From assembly GCA_023213395.1 (NCBI GenBank), contig CM041465.1, positions 191,215,741-191,279,740 on the forward strand: DNA of 64,000 bases, written 5' to 3'. Below, piece after piece: positions 23,281 to 34,700 of the stretch. The first letter of the stretch is position 1, and the number at the start of each line of letters is the position of its first letter. A program made the translations under genes and the position numbers. This stretch comes from Cycas panzhihuaensis (Eukaryota > Cycadophyta). The notes under the pieces are model-generated. The model worked only from the letters and a program-made list of their open reading frames with translations. It was not told the origin of the DNA and ran no database searches.

Positions 23281-23644
23281 TATTGGAATAATGTACATTC
23301 CCATTACATGTCCATTTAAGTTCATTCCATTTCATTAGAATAATTGCTCACATAGAATATTCTAGATGAAAATATTCTAGTGAGAGAAGATTCTTAGTCA
23401 AAGGTTCTAGAAGTCAAAGATGCTCAACTATTAATGAGGTAGTTTGAGCACACCAAAAATCATGGAAGTTGTTAAACCACCTCCTATGTTTAGACTTAGT
23501 GTAAAGTTATAAATATGCACTTGTATCATTCATATTTTCTTAATGAGATTTGGAGAGTTGTGAGTCATTTGTCATATTGTCATCTCTTGTGTTTTCACAT
23601 GTGCTTTATGACATGTCTCCTACTCTTATCCACTCATTCCTACA
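23281..23644 (+). repeat. Element F 5' LTR
   Basis: Begins TATTGGAATAATG (TGTTG in the other copies) and ends CATTCCTACA, followed by the primer site. Confidence 0.9.
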
Positions 23645-23943
23645 TGGTATCAGAGCATATAGGTTATAGACACTTGTGTTTTGTCATGTGTATCTTAAAT
23701 TCTGCCATGTTTGTGCACTAAGTTCTGTCTTGAACAACCCTCTTTTTGCATCTACTCATTGCACCTAAGTCTTTGAGAATTCTCTAATTGTTAGTGGTGT
23801 GGAATGTGTGAAGGAAGGTTTGTTGAAACTTACTAGTCCAAGCATGGAGAAGAAAACCCTGGCTTAGAATGGAGACACAAAACAGCTAAATGGCTGTTGT
23901 GATGAATCATAGAGGAGCGGTGGATTATATTTCCAAGGTTCTG

Positions 23944-24624
23944 CTACAGGGCTTTGTTCTCATATTTCTTCTATTTATAAACAGGATCCGCATGTCCTCC
24001 TTCACATTCATCAATGACTACGAATACACGGTATGGCCCAAAATCCTAGCGAACACGGGCACAAAGGCATTGTCGACCACAGGTTTCGAACTCGATCCAA
24101 GGCAGACCGCAACGGTGGCCGCCCCGACGGGATGGTCGGGCCAGCTCTGGGGACGAATGGCCTGCACGTTTGATTCCGAGGGAAAGGGCACGTGCGGCAT
24201 CGGGGATTGCGGAGGGTCGCTAGAATGCAACGGCATGGGCGCCACACCCCCCACCACTCTAGCGGAATTCACTCTGGGCCGTGGCTCGCTCTAGGATTTC
24301 TACGATGTCAGCCTCGTGGACGGTTACAATCTCCCGATGCTCGTTACTGCCAAGGGCGGCAACGACACCAGCAGCGCCACAGGGTGCATAATGGACCTCA
24401 ATCTCAGCTGTCCAAAGGAGCTCCAAGTTGATGCCGCCAGTGACGACGACGCTGCCCGAGGATCCATGGCCTGCAAAAGTGCCTACGAAGCCTTTGGGAC
24501 TCTCGAATATTGCTACAGCGGAGCGTTTGGCAATGCCGATACCTGCAAACCTTCGAATTATTCCCAATTGTTCAAGACTGCCTGCCCCAGATCGTACAAC
24601 TATGCCACAGAAGATGCCACCTGA
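23944..24624 (+). pseudogene. Thaumatin-like (PR-5 family) gene fragment captured in F
   Basis: One open frame from about 23,890 with a single in-frame TAG at 24,292-24,294 and a TGA at 24,622-24,624. KVLLQGFVLIFLLFIN resembles the gene's own signal peptide. The mature region starts near SSFTFIN and shows YTVWPKI, GWSGQLWGRMACTF, GTCGIGDCGGSLECNG, TLAEFTL, then after the stop DFYDVSLVDGYNLP, CIMDLN and CPRSYNY. The acidic-cleft pattern (Arg, Glu, Asp, Asp) is recognisable; the first conserved Cys of the family is absent. TAG replaces what is normally CAG (one C-to-T change). The last 15-20 residues are missing, replaced by F's own CGCCA-rich sequence. No intron is present. PR-5 proteins are secreted defence proteins; this copy is dead. 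Confidence 0.88.
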
Positions 24625-24805
24625 ATTTGACAGTCGCCAAGGCCTGGTCCACGGGAGCCGCCACCTAACGGACAGGAACCGCCACCTTGCCAAACGGAGC
24701 CGCCAAGGGAGCTGTCGCCACTCTCTGCATAGCCACCATGACAAGGAAGACAGTCGTCAATCGACGTCACCAGGAACGGCACCGCCAAGGAACGAAAAAT
24801 CGACG
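24625..24805 (+). repeat. CGCCA-rich segment of element F
   Basis: GC-rich stretch with many copies of GCCGCCA, GTCGCCA or CCGCCA. G has a similar segment (about 42,000-42,260, minus strand), so this belongs to the element family, not to the thaumatin gene. Confidence 0.65.
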
Positions 24806-25039
24806 GCCAACAAAAAAAGAATTAAATTTACATAATTTTTTAATGTTTATAACTTTATGTTATAAACATAAGTATATTCTTTTGAATATACTTTTTAATA
24901 TTAATCTTTTTTATAGTTTATCATTTTAATATTTTATTGAGGTGATATTCTATTTTCTTTTAGTATAATATTTCAAGAGAAATCTCTTTGAATGATATTA
25001 TTTTATCATCGGGGTTAAGAGAATTTAATCTCTTTATTA

Positions 25040-25720
25040 ATTCTCTTTAAACATTTTGGTGGCATAAAAGAGCCTTTTTGGCAACATTTAAAGAATACTT
25101 TAAGAGGATTGTATTAAAGTACTTAATCCTCTTCTTTAAAAGTATCTATTGGTGGCACAAAAGATCAAATTTTTTGCAGACATATAAAGTACCTCAAGAG
25201 GATTCTAATGCAGCTTATCCTCTTCTTAAGGTACATTTTGATTGCACAAAAGTACTTTTTGATAAGTATTTTAAGAGGATCTTAATGTAATTTATCCTCT
25301 TTAAAAGAGATGTTATTGGTGGCATAAAGATGCTTTAAGAGGATTATTAATGTGGCACATCCTCTTCTTTTTAAAGGCATCTTTTGGTGACATAAAACAA
25401 CACCTTTGGTGAAACATAAAAGGATATAATACCTTATGAAGACTATAAGCTTTCAAGCTTTATTATGTCCTCTTTTAAGGGTATTTCTTGGCTTCAATGT
25501 AAGAGTACTTCATGCATATTTTTTCATGTACTTTATCCCCGTTAGAGTATATACTTTGACTCTATTTTAAGAGGGTTCTTCAATGTACTTTGAGAGAATT
25601 TTGTAAGGGGAGTTTTTAATGTACTTAGTCCTCTTTTTAAAGCACTTTAAGAGGATCTTTTAATGTACTTCATCTTCTTTTAACGATGTATTTAAAAGGT
25701 GTTTTAAACCTTTATTTGTA
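25040..25720 (+). repeat. Hairpin-forming tandem repeats in element F
   Basis: About nine degenerate units of 60-90 bp, each with AAGAGGAT, a short spacer holding TAATGTACTT-like sequence, then ATCCTCTT, often followed by TTAAA and GGTGGCATAAAAG. The AAGAGGAT/ATCCTCTT arms are complementary, so each unit could fold into a hairpin in RNA or DNA. G has the same array at 41,280-41,880. Confidence 0.85.
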
Positions 25721-26598
25721 CTCTCATTAAGTGTAATCCACCTTGCGGTCACTGAGTGATGTATAACACTCACACTTGCGGTGATTTAAAACACTATTTC
25801 TCCTTAATTTCTTAATTACAGACTTCATAAAATGTCTGTGAATTACTAGCTAAAATTTGCTAGATTCACTAAGACAAAATGTAAGTTCTATGTAACACTT
25901 TCCAGTCTTACAAAAACCTATGGGAGTTGTTGAAGGAGAAGACAGGAAGCCTAATCATATCCAATTAAAGGCAACATGGTGTGGCACAATATATCACAAC
26001 ATGGTGTCATACAACATGATATGACATGACATGACAGAACAGGAACCTGGAACACTAGCATTCATCAATTTGCTAGTGGTTGATGAGAAGATTGCTCATC
26101 TTTATTTGCTTGCATATGATACAAAATGACTCTTAATGATTTATTAGAGTCTTGATACTTGTTTACTCTTTAAATATGTCTAGTCTCTTCATGTGTAGAA
26201 ACTGAAAGAGACGAGTTACTTATGTTGTTGAATTGTAGAGTAAATAACTCTTATCAACCTGCATGAGACTTATCATACCTTTGTAGACTACCTTAACCTC
26301 TTTCATTTCTGAGTTGGGTAGCTAATTGCTGAAGCATATTGTGTTATGGTAATGATAATAGCAGTGTTGTGGTGTTAATGAAAACACCTAACAATTCTAT
26401 GAAGCAATAGTGTCTTGGAAAATGACGATAATGCATAAAATCAAACACGATATTGTAAGCCAAGATTATGACATTTGGAAAAGTAGGACAATGGGCGTGA
26501 TGTTCACGCATTGATGATCACAACTAGCATGTACTGCATGAGGATGATGAAATCCTCTTTTGGGAGCTTTGTAAAGGCAACTGCACAGGCAAATTAAG

Positions 26599-26832
26599 GA
26601 CAGGATGTGGATGACACCTAATTCTGGTTGATCATAATCAATGATAGGATGTGCATTGACCACTTAGTTCTGGTTGAGTCAATTCAACGACAGGATGTGG
26701 ATGACACTTAGTTCTGGTTGAACCAAATCAACGACAGGATGTGCATTGACCACTTGGTTCTGGTTGATGTCTTGTAGCAGTTAAAGGCCAAATCAACGAC
26801 AGGATGTGCATAGCACCTAATTCTGGTTGATC
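26599..26832 (+). repeat. Second tandem repeat of element F
   Basis: Five units of about 45-60 bp: CGACAGGATGTGCATTGACC, then ACTTAGTTCTGGTTGA. G carries the same repeat at about 40,198-40,440 on the minus strand. It is non-coding. Confidence 0.85.
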
Positions 26833-27161
26833 TCTTGATGTGGATAGTTTATTCCACCAAGACAATATGCAAAGTAGCAGTCACAGCATTCGGAAAGCCA
26901 TTTTGGGCTTAATTGACTTCTTCAGTTGTTCTACTACAACAAAATACCTTTCAACTATCGAAGAATTGGGATTCCATGACAGAGTCAAACTTGTGGAAGA
27001 TCACCATCATTCTATTCGATAGCATATGGAGTATGACATGGTTGAGTTAATGTATTGTCCCTCAAGTTGTATTCTCACTTAGACTTTAAGTTGTGAGAAA
27101 TTTTGAGAGAATTAGGACATTGATGTTTATGTAAGGAAATGAACTTAACATTATGGGAGGG

Positions 27162-27510
27162 TGTTGTAATAATGTACATTCCCATTACATGTCCATTTAA
27201 GTTCATTTCATTTCATTAGAATAATTGCTCACATAGAATATTCTAGTGAGAGAAGATTCTTAGTCAAAGGTTCTAGAAGTCAAAGATGCTCAACTATTAA
27301 TGAGGTAGTTTGAGCACACCAAAAATCATGGAAGTTGTTGAACCACCTCCTATGTTTAAACTTGGTGTAAAGTTATAAATATGCACTTGTATCATTCATA
27401 TTTTCTTAATGAGATTTGGAGAGTTGTGAGTCATTTGTCGTATTGTCATCTCTTGTGTTTTCACATGTGCTTTATGACATGTCTCCTACTCCTATCCACT
27501 CATTCCTACA
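27162..27510 (+). repeat. Element F 3' LTR
   Basis: Begins TGTTGTAATAATG and ends CATTCCTACA; otherwise near-identical to the 5' copy. Confidence 0.9.
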
Positions 27511-27618
27511 TCAAAACAGTAATAGCTCTTGCAGCTTTGTACAATTTAAAAATTTTCCAACTTGACATGAAGAGTGCATTCTTAAATGGTGATCTTGAAG
27601 AGGATGTATACATGGCAC
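27511..27618 (+). repeat. RT segment duplicated on both sides of F (right copy)
   Basis: 108 bp, the in-frame copy of the RT segment; pol continues from it without interruption. Confidence 0.92.
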
Positions 27619-28762
27619 AACCTGAAGGTTATATAAGAAAAGGACAAGAACATTTGGTGTGCAAGTTAAGAAAGGTATTATACAGATTGAAGCAAGCTCC
27701 TCGTGCTTGGTATGCCAAGTTGGATCAACATTTGTGTAATAACAGCTTTCAACGTTGCAACTCAAATTCCAGTCTGTATATAAAGAAAAAAGGTGATCAA
27801 ATTACTGTAATTGTTGTTTATGTAGATGACATGATATTGATAGGAAACGATGATAAGTCAATCATAGAAATAAAAGAACAGCTGCGAAGGAAATTTGAAA
27901 TGACCGATCTTGTTCTTCTTAACTATTACCTAGGATTAGAAGTGAATCAACAGCGAGAATATATCTCCATCTCACAAAGTAAATACATAAGGGATTTATT
28001 GGAAAAATTCGAAATGGCAGACTGCAATCCATGTGCTACCCCCATGGAGATCAATTGCAACTTAGTACCAGATGAAGAAGAACAGACAGTTGATGTCACT
28101 CTGTATAGACAATTGGTCGGCAGTTTGATTTATCTTACAGCTACTAGACCCGACATATCCTACTCCGTTGGAATACTTCCCAGGTATATGAGGGAACCTG
28201 GAATAAGACATTGGAAGGCAGCTTGGAAAATATTGAGATATCTACGTGGAACAATTGAACTGCAATTAATCTACTCATGGAAAGAATCAATAGAACTCAT
28301 TGGGTATTGTGATCCAAATTGGGCAGGAGATAAAAGTCAAAGAAAATCAACCAGTGGCTATTGTTTCTTTCTAGGATCAGTAGCAGTCTCTTGGTGCAAC
28401 AAAAAACAATCGACTGTCGCACTCTCATCAACAAGGTAATACAACGCAGTAGTAATCATGACTGCGGAAGGCCTGCCTCAAGCGACCCAGTTGACCTAAA
28501 TCATCCTCAAAACAGTGCGACAACAGCATACTGTGACAATCAATGTACTATCAAGCTGACTAAAAATCTTGTTTTCCATGCAAGAACCAAACACATTGAA
28601 GTCCACCATCATTTTATAGGGGAAAAAGTTCATAACAAAGAAATCGGATTAGAATATTATTCCACTACAGAACAAATTGCAGATCTGTTGACCAAGTCAT
28701 TGGGAAAAGAAAAATTCCAATACTTGAGAGACAAGATAGGCTTAAAAGAGATAAAACATTAA
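27511..28762 (+). pseudogene. Element E reverse transcriptase 3' part and RNase H
   Basis: Starts with a second copy of the RT segment TVIALAALYNLKIFQLDMKS, then [30 protein letters not shown] and the catalytic box VVYVDDMILIGN. It goes on to GSLIYLTATRPDISYSVGI and the RNase H YCDPNWAGDKSQRKSTSGY. A stop at 28,437-28,439 and a frame change lead to the tail (CDNQCTIKLTKN, HIEVHHHFI, IADLLTKSLGKEKFQ), which ends at 28,762 just before the 3' LTR. Confidence 0.92.
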
Positions 28763-28769
28763 GAGAGGG

Positions 28770-28961
28770 TGTTAAGAGGTAATGTTTTATCATGATGTAA
28801 TTAACACACATAATCATGACATGTGTCATAATATCTGAGGTTGGTTATATACCAAGAAAATAACGGTTACCAACCACATCATGTACTTAAGGAAATCATT
28901 CTCTCAATAATATCGTTGAGTTTTCTCATCAACCTTTCTGTCTCCTAAATTCAAATCAACA
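28770..28961 (+). repeat. Element E 3' LTR
   Basis: 192 bp, immediately preceded by the purine tract AAGAGAGGG, 7 bp after the pol stop codon. Confidence 0.95.
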
Positions 28962-31350
28962 TGTGCCCTCTCGAGGAGTATTCGAAAGGAATCCTATGTG
29001 GTTTCATTGAAGATGGATTTGTGTTTCAAAGGGAAGTTCCTATTGGGAGAAGAAAGAGGCGTGCTCTATCGAATAAAAAGTAAAGTACTACAATTTCAAT
29101 TAGCAGTCTCTCTCCCCGGTGATGAAAGTAGAGACGTCCTTGCCCAGCCGTAAAACGCCTAAGCATAAGATAAGCATAAGATGTGACGCCTAAGCATGCT
29201 GCAGGAAAAGAAAAAAAAACCACAGTGATCGAACGAGACCTGAGAGGTCATTAGATTTCATGGTAATAGGCTAGTGAAGACGCATAAAATCATCGCTAGA
29301 CACCTCACGTAGGTCGATTAATACGAAGATACAAATAGGCCTGCAACGCCTTTAATGCGAAGATGCCCATACAAACCAAGCAGTCGAGAGGTAATACAAA
29401 GTAAATCGAAAGCCATGAGAAGACGAGCACTAGAACTGCCATACGAAGATGAAAAGAATACGAATTGAATCATTCGAGCATGGATTCGATTGATTGGGTG
29501 CAGATTATTTTGTAATGCAATGCATATACAAACAAATTTTTGCTGCCAAAAACTTAGGCTAAAATTTATTTATTCTTTGCTAGTGTTTCATATACATGAA
29601 GATGCCGTTAATTTGTTTTTGAATGACAACTAGGCCCCAGTCACGTTGTTTAAAAAGGACTATATCATTTTCTAGCTCACTGAAAAGCCTATTACAAAAA
29701 CAAAACACTTTTCTTTTGTAATTTTTGTGTTCTTCATGATGACTATAGTCATATGAGAATTCAGATTCCTTACATAGTGACCGATGATTTAATATGTTTT
29801 GTCGGCACTCTGCATAGTGACTGAGGACTCCACGGTCAATATTTTCAAATAAAAATTGTGTACGCTATCTTAGGGCTATTCAACGCCTGTTGTTTTCTTG
29901 TGGTTGTGTATATTTTGTCTCATTTTACATTAAAAATGGGTGGAAAATGCTTGTTTTCCTGTTCAAGTGAATTGCCTCAAAGAACCTGTCATAACTGCAA
30001 TCAACTAAGCCACATCATAAGAGATTGTAATATATTGTAATCTCATTGTATATCTTTTTTATCCACATTTCCTATGCATTCAAAATCTATTGTTGATCAC
30101 TTCAATGACCCCCACTTCTCCCATTCCTTCTTGCAGCGCTTATGACCATGTTTGTGCTAACTTCCCAAAGTATCACCACTATCTTGAGAATTCAGGGGAT
30201 CTTTCATCCACATCATACAAGTGCCATGATCACTTTTATACAAGATGTAATAGGTCACGAACACAAACATCTGCAAATTCAGGTTACATGTCAATTATCT
30301 CCAACAAAAGGAACAAGATTGATCAAATTTTTATGACATGCAGGACTTAGCAGGCAGTGGATGGAAGATATTGTCAAAACAGGACCAAGCAGCTCCACAT
30401 GCGACCATCTATACTTCGAGGGTGAAATATATCAAAGCCAGGGGAGACATTGTGTTCCTTATTTCCGAAGGAGTTGGTATTTAGGAGAAAGAAGATTTGC
30501 TAATGTGAAGTCCGTATTTTTATGAGAGAAAATTAGAAGTCAGTTTTAAAGAGAGAAAAATAGGGCTATGAATAGAGATCATTATTCATTTGCAGACGAA
30601 CCATTAGGTCACTATTGTGCCATGTGGGAGGAAACCCTCGCCTTGAAAAGGCCATTATACTGCTGTTGTTTCATCTGACATTACCAATTATTTGACTGTC
30701 ATAATCTGAGTACTTGCTGAAATATCTGATATTATTCTGTGAAATGATTATTATTTGCTACTATCTCTGAATTATTGTATAAATCTGTGGTCATATATGC
30801 TAAAATATTATTACATGGTTGATGTATAATGCAAATGTTATAATTTCTGTCAATTATCTGTGGCCATTGCCACATTGAATTTTGGTTTTCTCGGTGTAGC
30901 CTCTAGAGTGATTATCTTCATTTCCCTAGCAAGCATAAGTAGCAAGCTCCAGTGCTCAAGATTATTTTATTTTGATTTTGAGTTGGTCAAGCCTCAGGGC
31001 TCAAACACAAGCTACAAGTTGTTAGCTTCCCATCTTTGAGTACAGGACAATAAAGGCTTCACACAATAAAGCTAGCAATGTGAAATTTCAAATACCTTCT
31101 TACATTCAACAAAATACAGAGCTACCGTTGCCATGTGAAAATGGCACCAAGGAAACTCCCCATTTGGCAGCTGCATCATAAGCCTGATGGTTTCTACTCT
31201 ATCAAGACTTTCCTAAAATGGCCAAACAATTAAGGAGCCGATTTTAATTTTGAAGAATGATGCACCACAAAAAATGGCAATTTAATCATCCATGGAGGAT
31301 TCATCAGACAAAGAAAATTTGTCAAATGCATTAAATTGCCCTCTACTCCA
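28962..31350. other. Mostly unassigned intron sequence; a lone zinc-knuckle remnant
   Basis: 28,962-29,090 is the right flank of E and contains a plus-strand open stretch ending in GRRKRRALSNKK and a stop; it continues the left flank but is not recognised. At 29,975-30,035 a plus-strand CHNCNQLSHIIRDC looks like an isolated retroelement zinc knuckle. The rest shows no gene. Confidence 0.4.
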
Positions 31351-31565
31351 GTTATGATAGGAATTGTACAGCTAATGACAATACTTACCAACTTCACATC
31401 TCTAGTTAGATAACTCACATGTAGCTGCACATCATCTTTTCTCTTCATGGAGAAGTAGTGCATGGAAAGGAAGACGACTTGACTTTTGCAGGACCAATCC
31501 TGGTAAAATATTGATTCCTACTGCTCTTTTCACACTCTGAACATACTGTCTGATGGCACAGACAG
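31351..31565 (-). pseudogene. Tandem duplicate of RAPTOR exon e
   Basis: About 215 bp closely resembling 31,583-31,795 (exon e and downstream intron), lying directly downstream in transcription order. The coding part still reads VCAIRQYVQSVKRAVG then ILPGL with no stop. The acceptor AG of the real copy is absent (ACATGCTGTCTG replaces GCAGGCTTGTCTG) and the donor GT is shifted (LDPSK is replaced by LVLQK). It is most likely a non-functional pseudo-exon. Confidence 0.8.
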
Positions 31566-31710
31566 CATGTTCAGATATAATCGTTATGACAGCAATTTGT
31601 CCAGTTAATGACAATATTTACCAACTTTCTACTTAGATAATATACATGTAGCTGCATGTCATTTTTTTTCTTCATGGAAAACTAGTGCATGAGAAGGAAG
31701 AGAATTTGAC

Positions 31711-31795
31711 CTTTGATGGATCCAATCCTGGTAGAAAATCAATCCCTACTACTCTTTCCACACTCTGAACATGCTGTCTGATGGCACAGACAAGC
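31711..31795 (-). CDS. RAPTOR: RAPTOR exon e (last exon visible)
   Basis: The acceptor is TTATTGCAG and the donor GTCAAATT, a poor match to GTRAGT. The first base completes Met, then [17 protein letters not shown] and PGLDPSK follow. The next exon expected from the family (a QAGDIQFLD-like segment) was not found down to position 1, so that intron exceeds 31.7 kb. A degenerate second copy of this exon lies at 31,351-31,565. Confidence 0.9.
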
Positions 31796-34700
31796 CTGCA
31801 ATAATCCAGAGAGCTGTCAGAACCAGTTAAAACATAAATGATCAAAATGCACAAAAAATAGGGCATGAAAACAAGTCAAACCAAATTAACAACAAATTCA
31901 ATATAATCAGTACACAAATACACTGAATTAAAGATAACCGTATGTTAATTCATAGTGTGGCACTTGAAATTATACCTGCTAACTAGAAAGAAGAACCAAA
32001 ATTACTCTTTGCATTCACTTTATTCTTCTCAAATATAATACGTAAGTCATAGGATAATCATACATACCAAACGCATTACTTTCTAGGGCACTAAAATTAT
32101 CAGACATAGTAACTTACATTTCCCGAGTTCGAATGTCAAATAACCTAACTGACCCATCACCACAGCCTGCTGCTAGTTGCCCACCATGAACCTGTGATGC
32201 AGACTGCATGCCACAAGAAAAATTTCAAAATTATACCAACAACTAGTCCAAGATTCACCATAGTTTCGTCTCTGATACAATAAATATGATCATCACAGTG
32301 TGAAAATAACTTATCACGTTACATATCAAACAACTTTAACCATGTACTAGCGCAAAAGAGGGCTTCAATTTTTCACATGATTTAGGCTTTGAATTCATTA
32401 GAGGAGGAAAAAAATGACCAAACATTCAAACAGAAAATGAATGCGGCTGACAATGAAATTTTGTGAGGAAAATAAAGCAAGAGGTAATAAAAATTGAACA
32501 ACACTAGAAAGCAGAAATCAAATTTATTCTTGAACTAACCACCAAAAGTATCCATGTACATATCCCAGACAGAAAAACACGGCAACAAGAGATGCACATT
32601 CATTTTTCAAAGTTGGGATCTTGGATGTTAGCTACCAAAGTAAGCAATACATCCTTTGCATCAGACATTTGTCAACATAGAATCAGAGACATTCATCGGT
32701 TGCTCTTACAACTAACAGACTTGAAAAAACACAAAAGTTGAAGTATGTTGAACACTGCAAATATGATTAAAATTAATGCACTACATACATTTTATGCTAA
32801 CAATCTGAGCTTGCCATCCTCTATGGAATATGTTAATATGGGCAGACCCACTTAATGTCCTTCAAGTTGTTTTGGAAAGCTACCCAGGTATGCCGCTCAT
32901 ACACATTGATTCATATGTCCTACAGCAAGCAATGGAAGCATGAAAATGATTACCCACAGCATCTTAAAAAATGGCAACCAGACATTACAATATTAAACAT
33001 CAAAACCATTACATATCTAACGGAGCACTGCAGCTATTAGATGGCCACATTTAATCAATAATCTCTGGCATAATGGCACTGTCTACATTACAAATTATAA
33101 CAAAATCTAAGCACTTACATTAGGTGAAAAAGGATATATTAAATAACAAGTTGACATGTGACTCTATTTTTATTTTTTTGTAACAGACTCTGACAAGGAC
33201 TCCTATAGGAGTACATATTTATATTTATATCTGAATAGAGGAGGAAAACAAGGGAATCTGATTGTAGCAATTATTTTCCACAGGCATGCCCTTGGGTCCC
33301 ATTTCCAAAATGTTGCTTTCAACTCATTTCTGGTTGTTTCTAAGCCATTTCTGCATTTCTGAGGATTTTTAGAAATTGGCATTTCGGCACTTTTCCATTT
33401 CTGTTTCCACATTTCAAGCTATTTAGATGCATATTGGTGTGATTCTTCTATCTGTCATCTCTTGCAATCATTCTTTGATGCCATTTTTCCTTGCAAAAGA
33501 ATTCCCCCATCCTAACACAAATATAGCATGGAAATGCTACAAACCCTAATAGGGCATTAGCATCCAACAAATCCACTTAGACACACCAGTGTAGGAAAAA
33601 AGAATAATAATAACATAGTTATACACACACACACACACATATAACAAATTAATGACATCATCAAAAAAATTCATCCACATATAACCTGCACTAGATAGTA
33701 CCTACCTAGCCTTCCACACTAATTTTTCATTTCTAGCCCACCACCCTTTCAATATATAATATATAAATAGTGTATGATTCCATTATGTGCACTCATTTCA
33801 AAAACTAGGGGAAGAGTCCAATATGGACACTCAATTCAAAATAATGGGGGGTCCATTTTCATTACAACACAAATTTCAAAACAATTGGCAGAATGTCCGA
33901 ATATTGTTTACCATAAATAAGTAGCTAATGAATTGAAGATTGGATTAAGATTGAACAAACCATGAACATTTCTATTGGGAAGATTGGGAAAATCCTGACC
34001 ACTGTTATTAGCCAATGGAGAAAATTTTAAGAGAATGGCTAATTTGAATGCAATATTAAAATCTTTAGCATTCCTTTATATCTAAAATATCTATAATATA
34101 GATAGCAAAAGCATGCAAAAATTGGGTGCCACATCTGTCCATCCACAGTGACAAAAGTCTGATATAATATATGATATTGTACTATATTATGTTATATACT
34201 CCACATATTAAATGTCATATACACTATGATACAACCACCATGTGTTTGTAAATATGAACATATATGTGTGATGGAACCCACCCAAAAGGAGGAATAATAA
34301 CCCAATGATTGTCCACTTTTGGCTTTGTGTTGTATATGAGTGAGCACACTATCGGAGACAAATCCCAATGTGTGTGCATTTACATATGAGAATGGCGTTG
34401 GAGCTACATTTGAATGTGCATTTGATGTGGATGAGAACTGGACCATACAAAAGCACCATATGTGATGGATTGGACTGGCATCAAGAAACTATTAAGAAAG
34501 AAAATGGGGCAAATGCTAGAAGGACTAGTATTAATGCCCAAGTAGTGATGCAAGAAGGTTCTCTTCCAAGTACGGGAAGAGAACCATTAATGGGTTGTTG
34601 CACATAACGTGCCCCAACAAATCCCAACTTTTGGGGGATTGGTAGTCCAGCATTAGATGGTTGACATGAATTCAATAGAACTGAGAGAAAATCAAGAATT

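Larger units (their letters stand above)
23281..27510 (+). mobile_element. Element F: non-autonomous LTR retrotransposon carrying a thaumatin-like pseudogene
   Basis: 4,230 bp. LTRs 23,281-23,644 (364 bp) and 27,162-27,510 (349 bp); the difference is one 15-bp insertion near 23,365. The primer site TGGTATCAGAGC is at 23,645 and a purine tract TGGGAGGG abuts the 3' LTR. No gag, protease, integrase or RT was found in the 3.5-kb interior. Instead it holds a broken thaumatin-like gene, a CGCCA-rich segment, hairpin-forming tandem repeats and a second tandem repeat. The minus-strand element G shares the LTR, primer site and both repeat blocks. It fits the LARD class, presumably mobilised by a copia element. 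Confidence 0.88.
19509..28961 (+). mobile_element. Element E: Ty1/copia retrotransposon, split by F
   Basis: LTRs of exactly 192 bp each (19,509-19,700 and 28,770-28,961; TGTTAAGAGG...AAATCAACA) differ at few positions. Flanks are TGTGT and TGTGC, a five-base duplication with one mismatch. The primer site TGGTATCAGAGC follows the 5' LTR directly, and GAGAGGG precedes the 3' LTR as purine tract. gag, protease, integrase, RT and RNase H are present in order with several stops. The RT region is interrupted by F, around which about 105 bp of RT is duplicated. Confidence 0.94.

Noticed and set aside
24259-24744. 161-residue minus-strand ORF over the thaumatin fragment
   Set aside because: It is antisense to a clear thaumatin-like reading frame and shows no family features.
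25040-25720. Regularly spaced repeats as a possible CRISPR-like array
   Set aside because: Units vary in length and sequence, spacers are not unique, and the context is a plant LTR element.
28962-29090. Plus-strand open stretch beside element E as a host exon
   Set aside because: A start, splice sites and homology could not be established, and stops occur just upstream when E is ignored.
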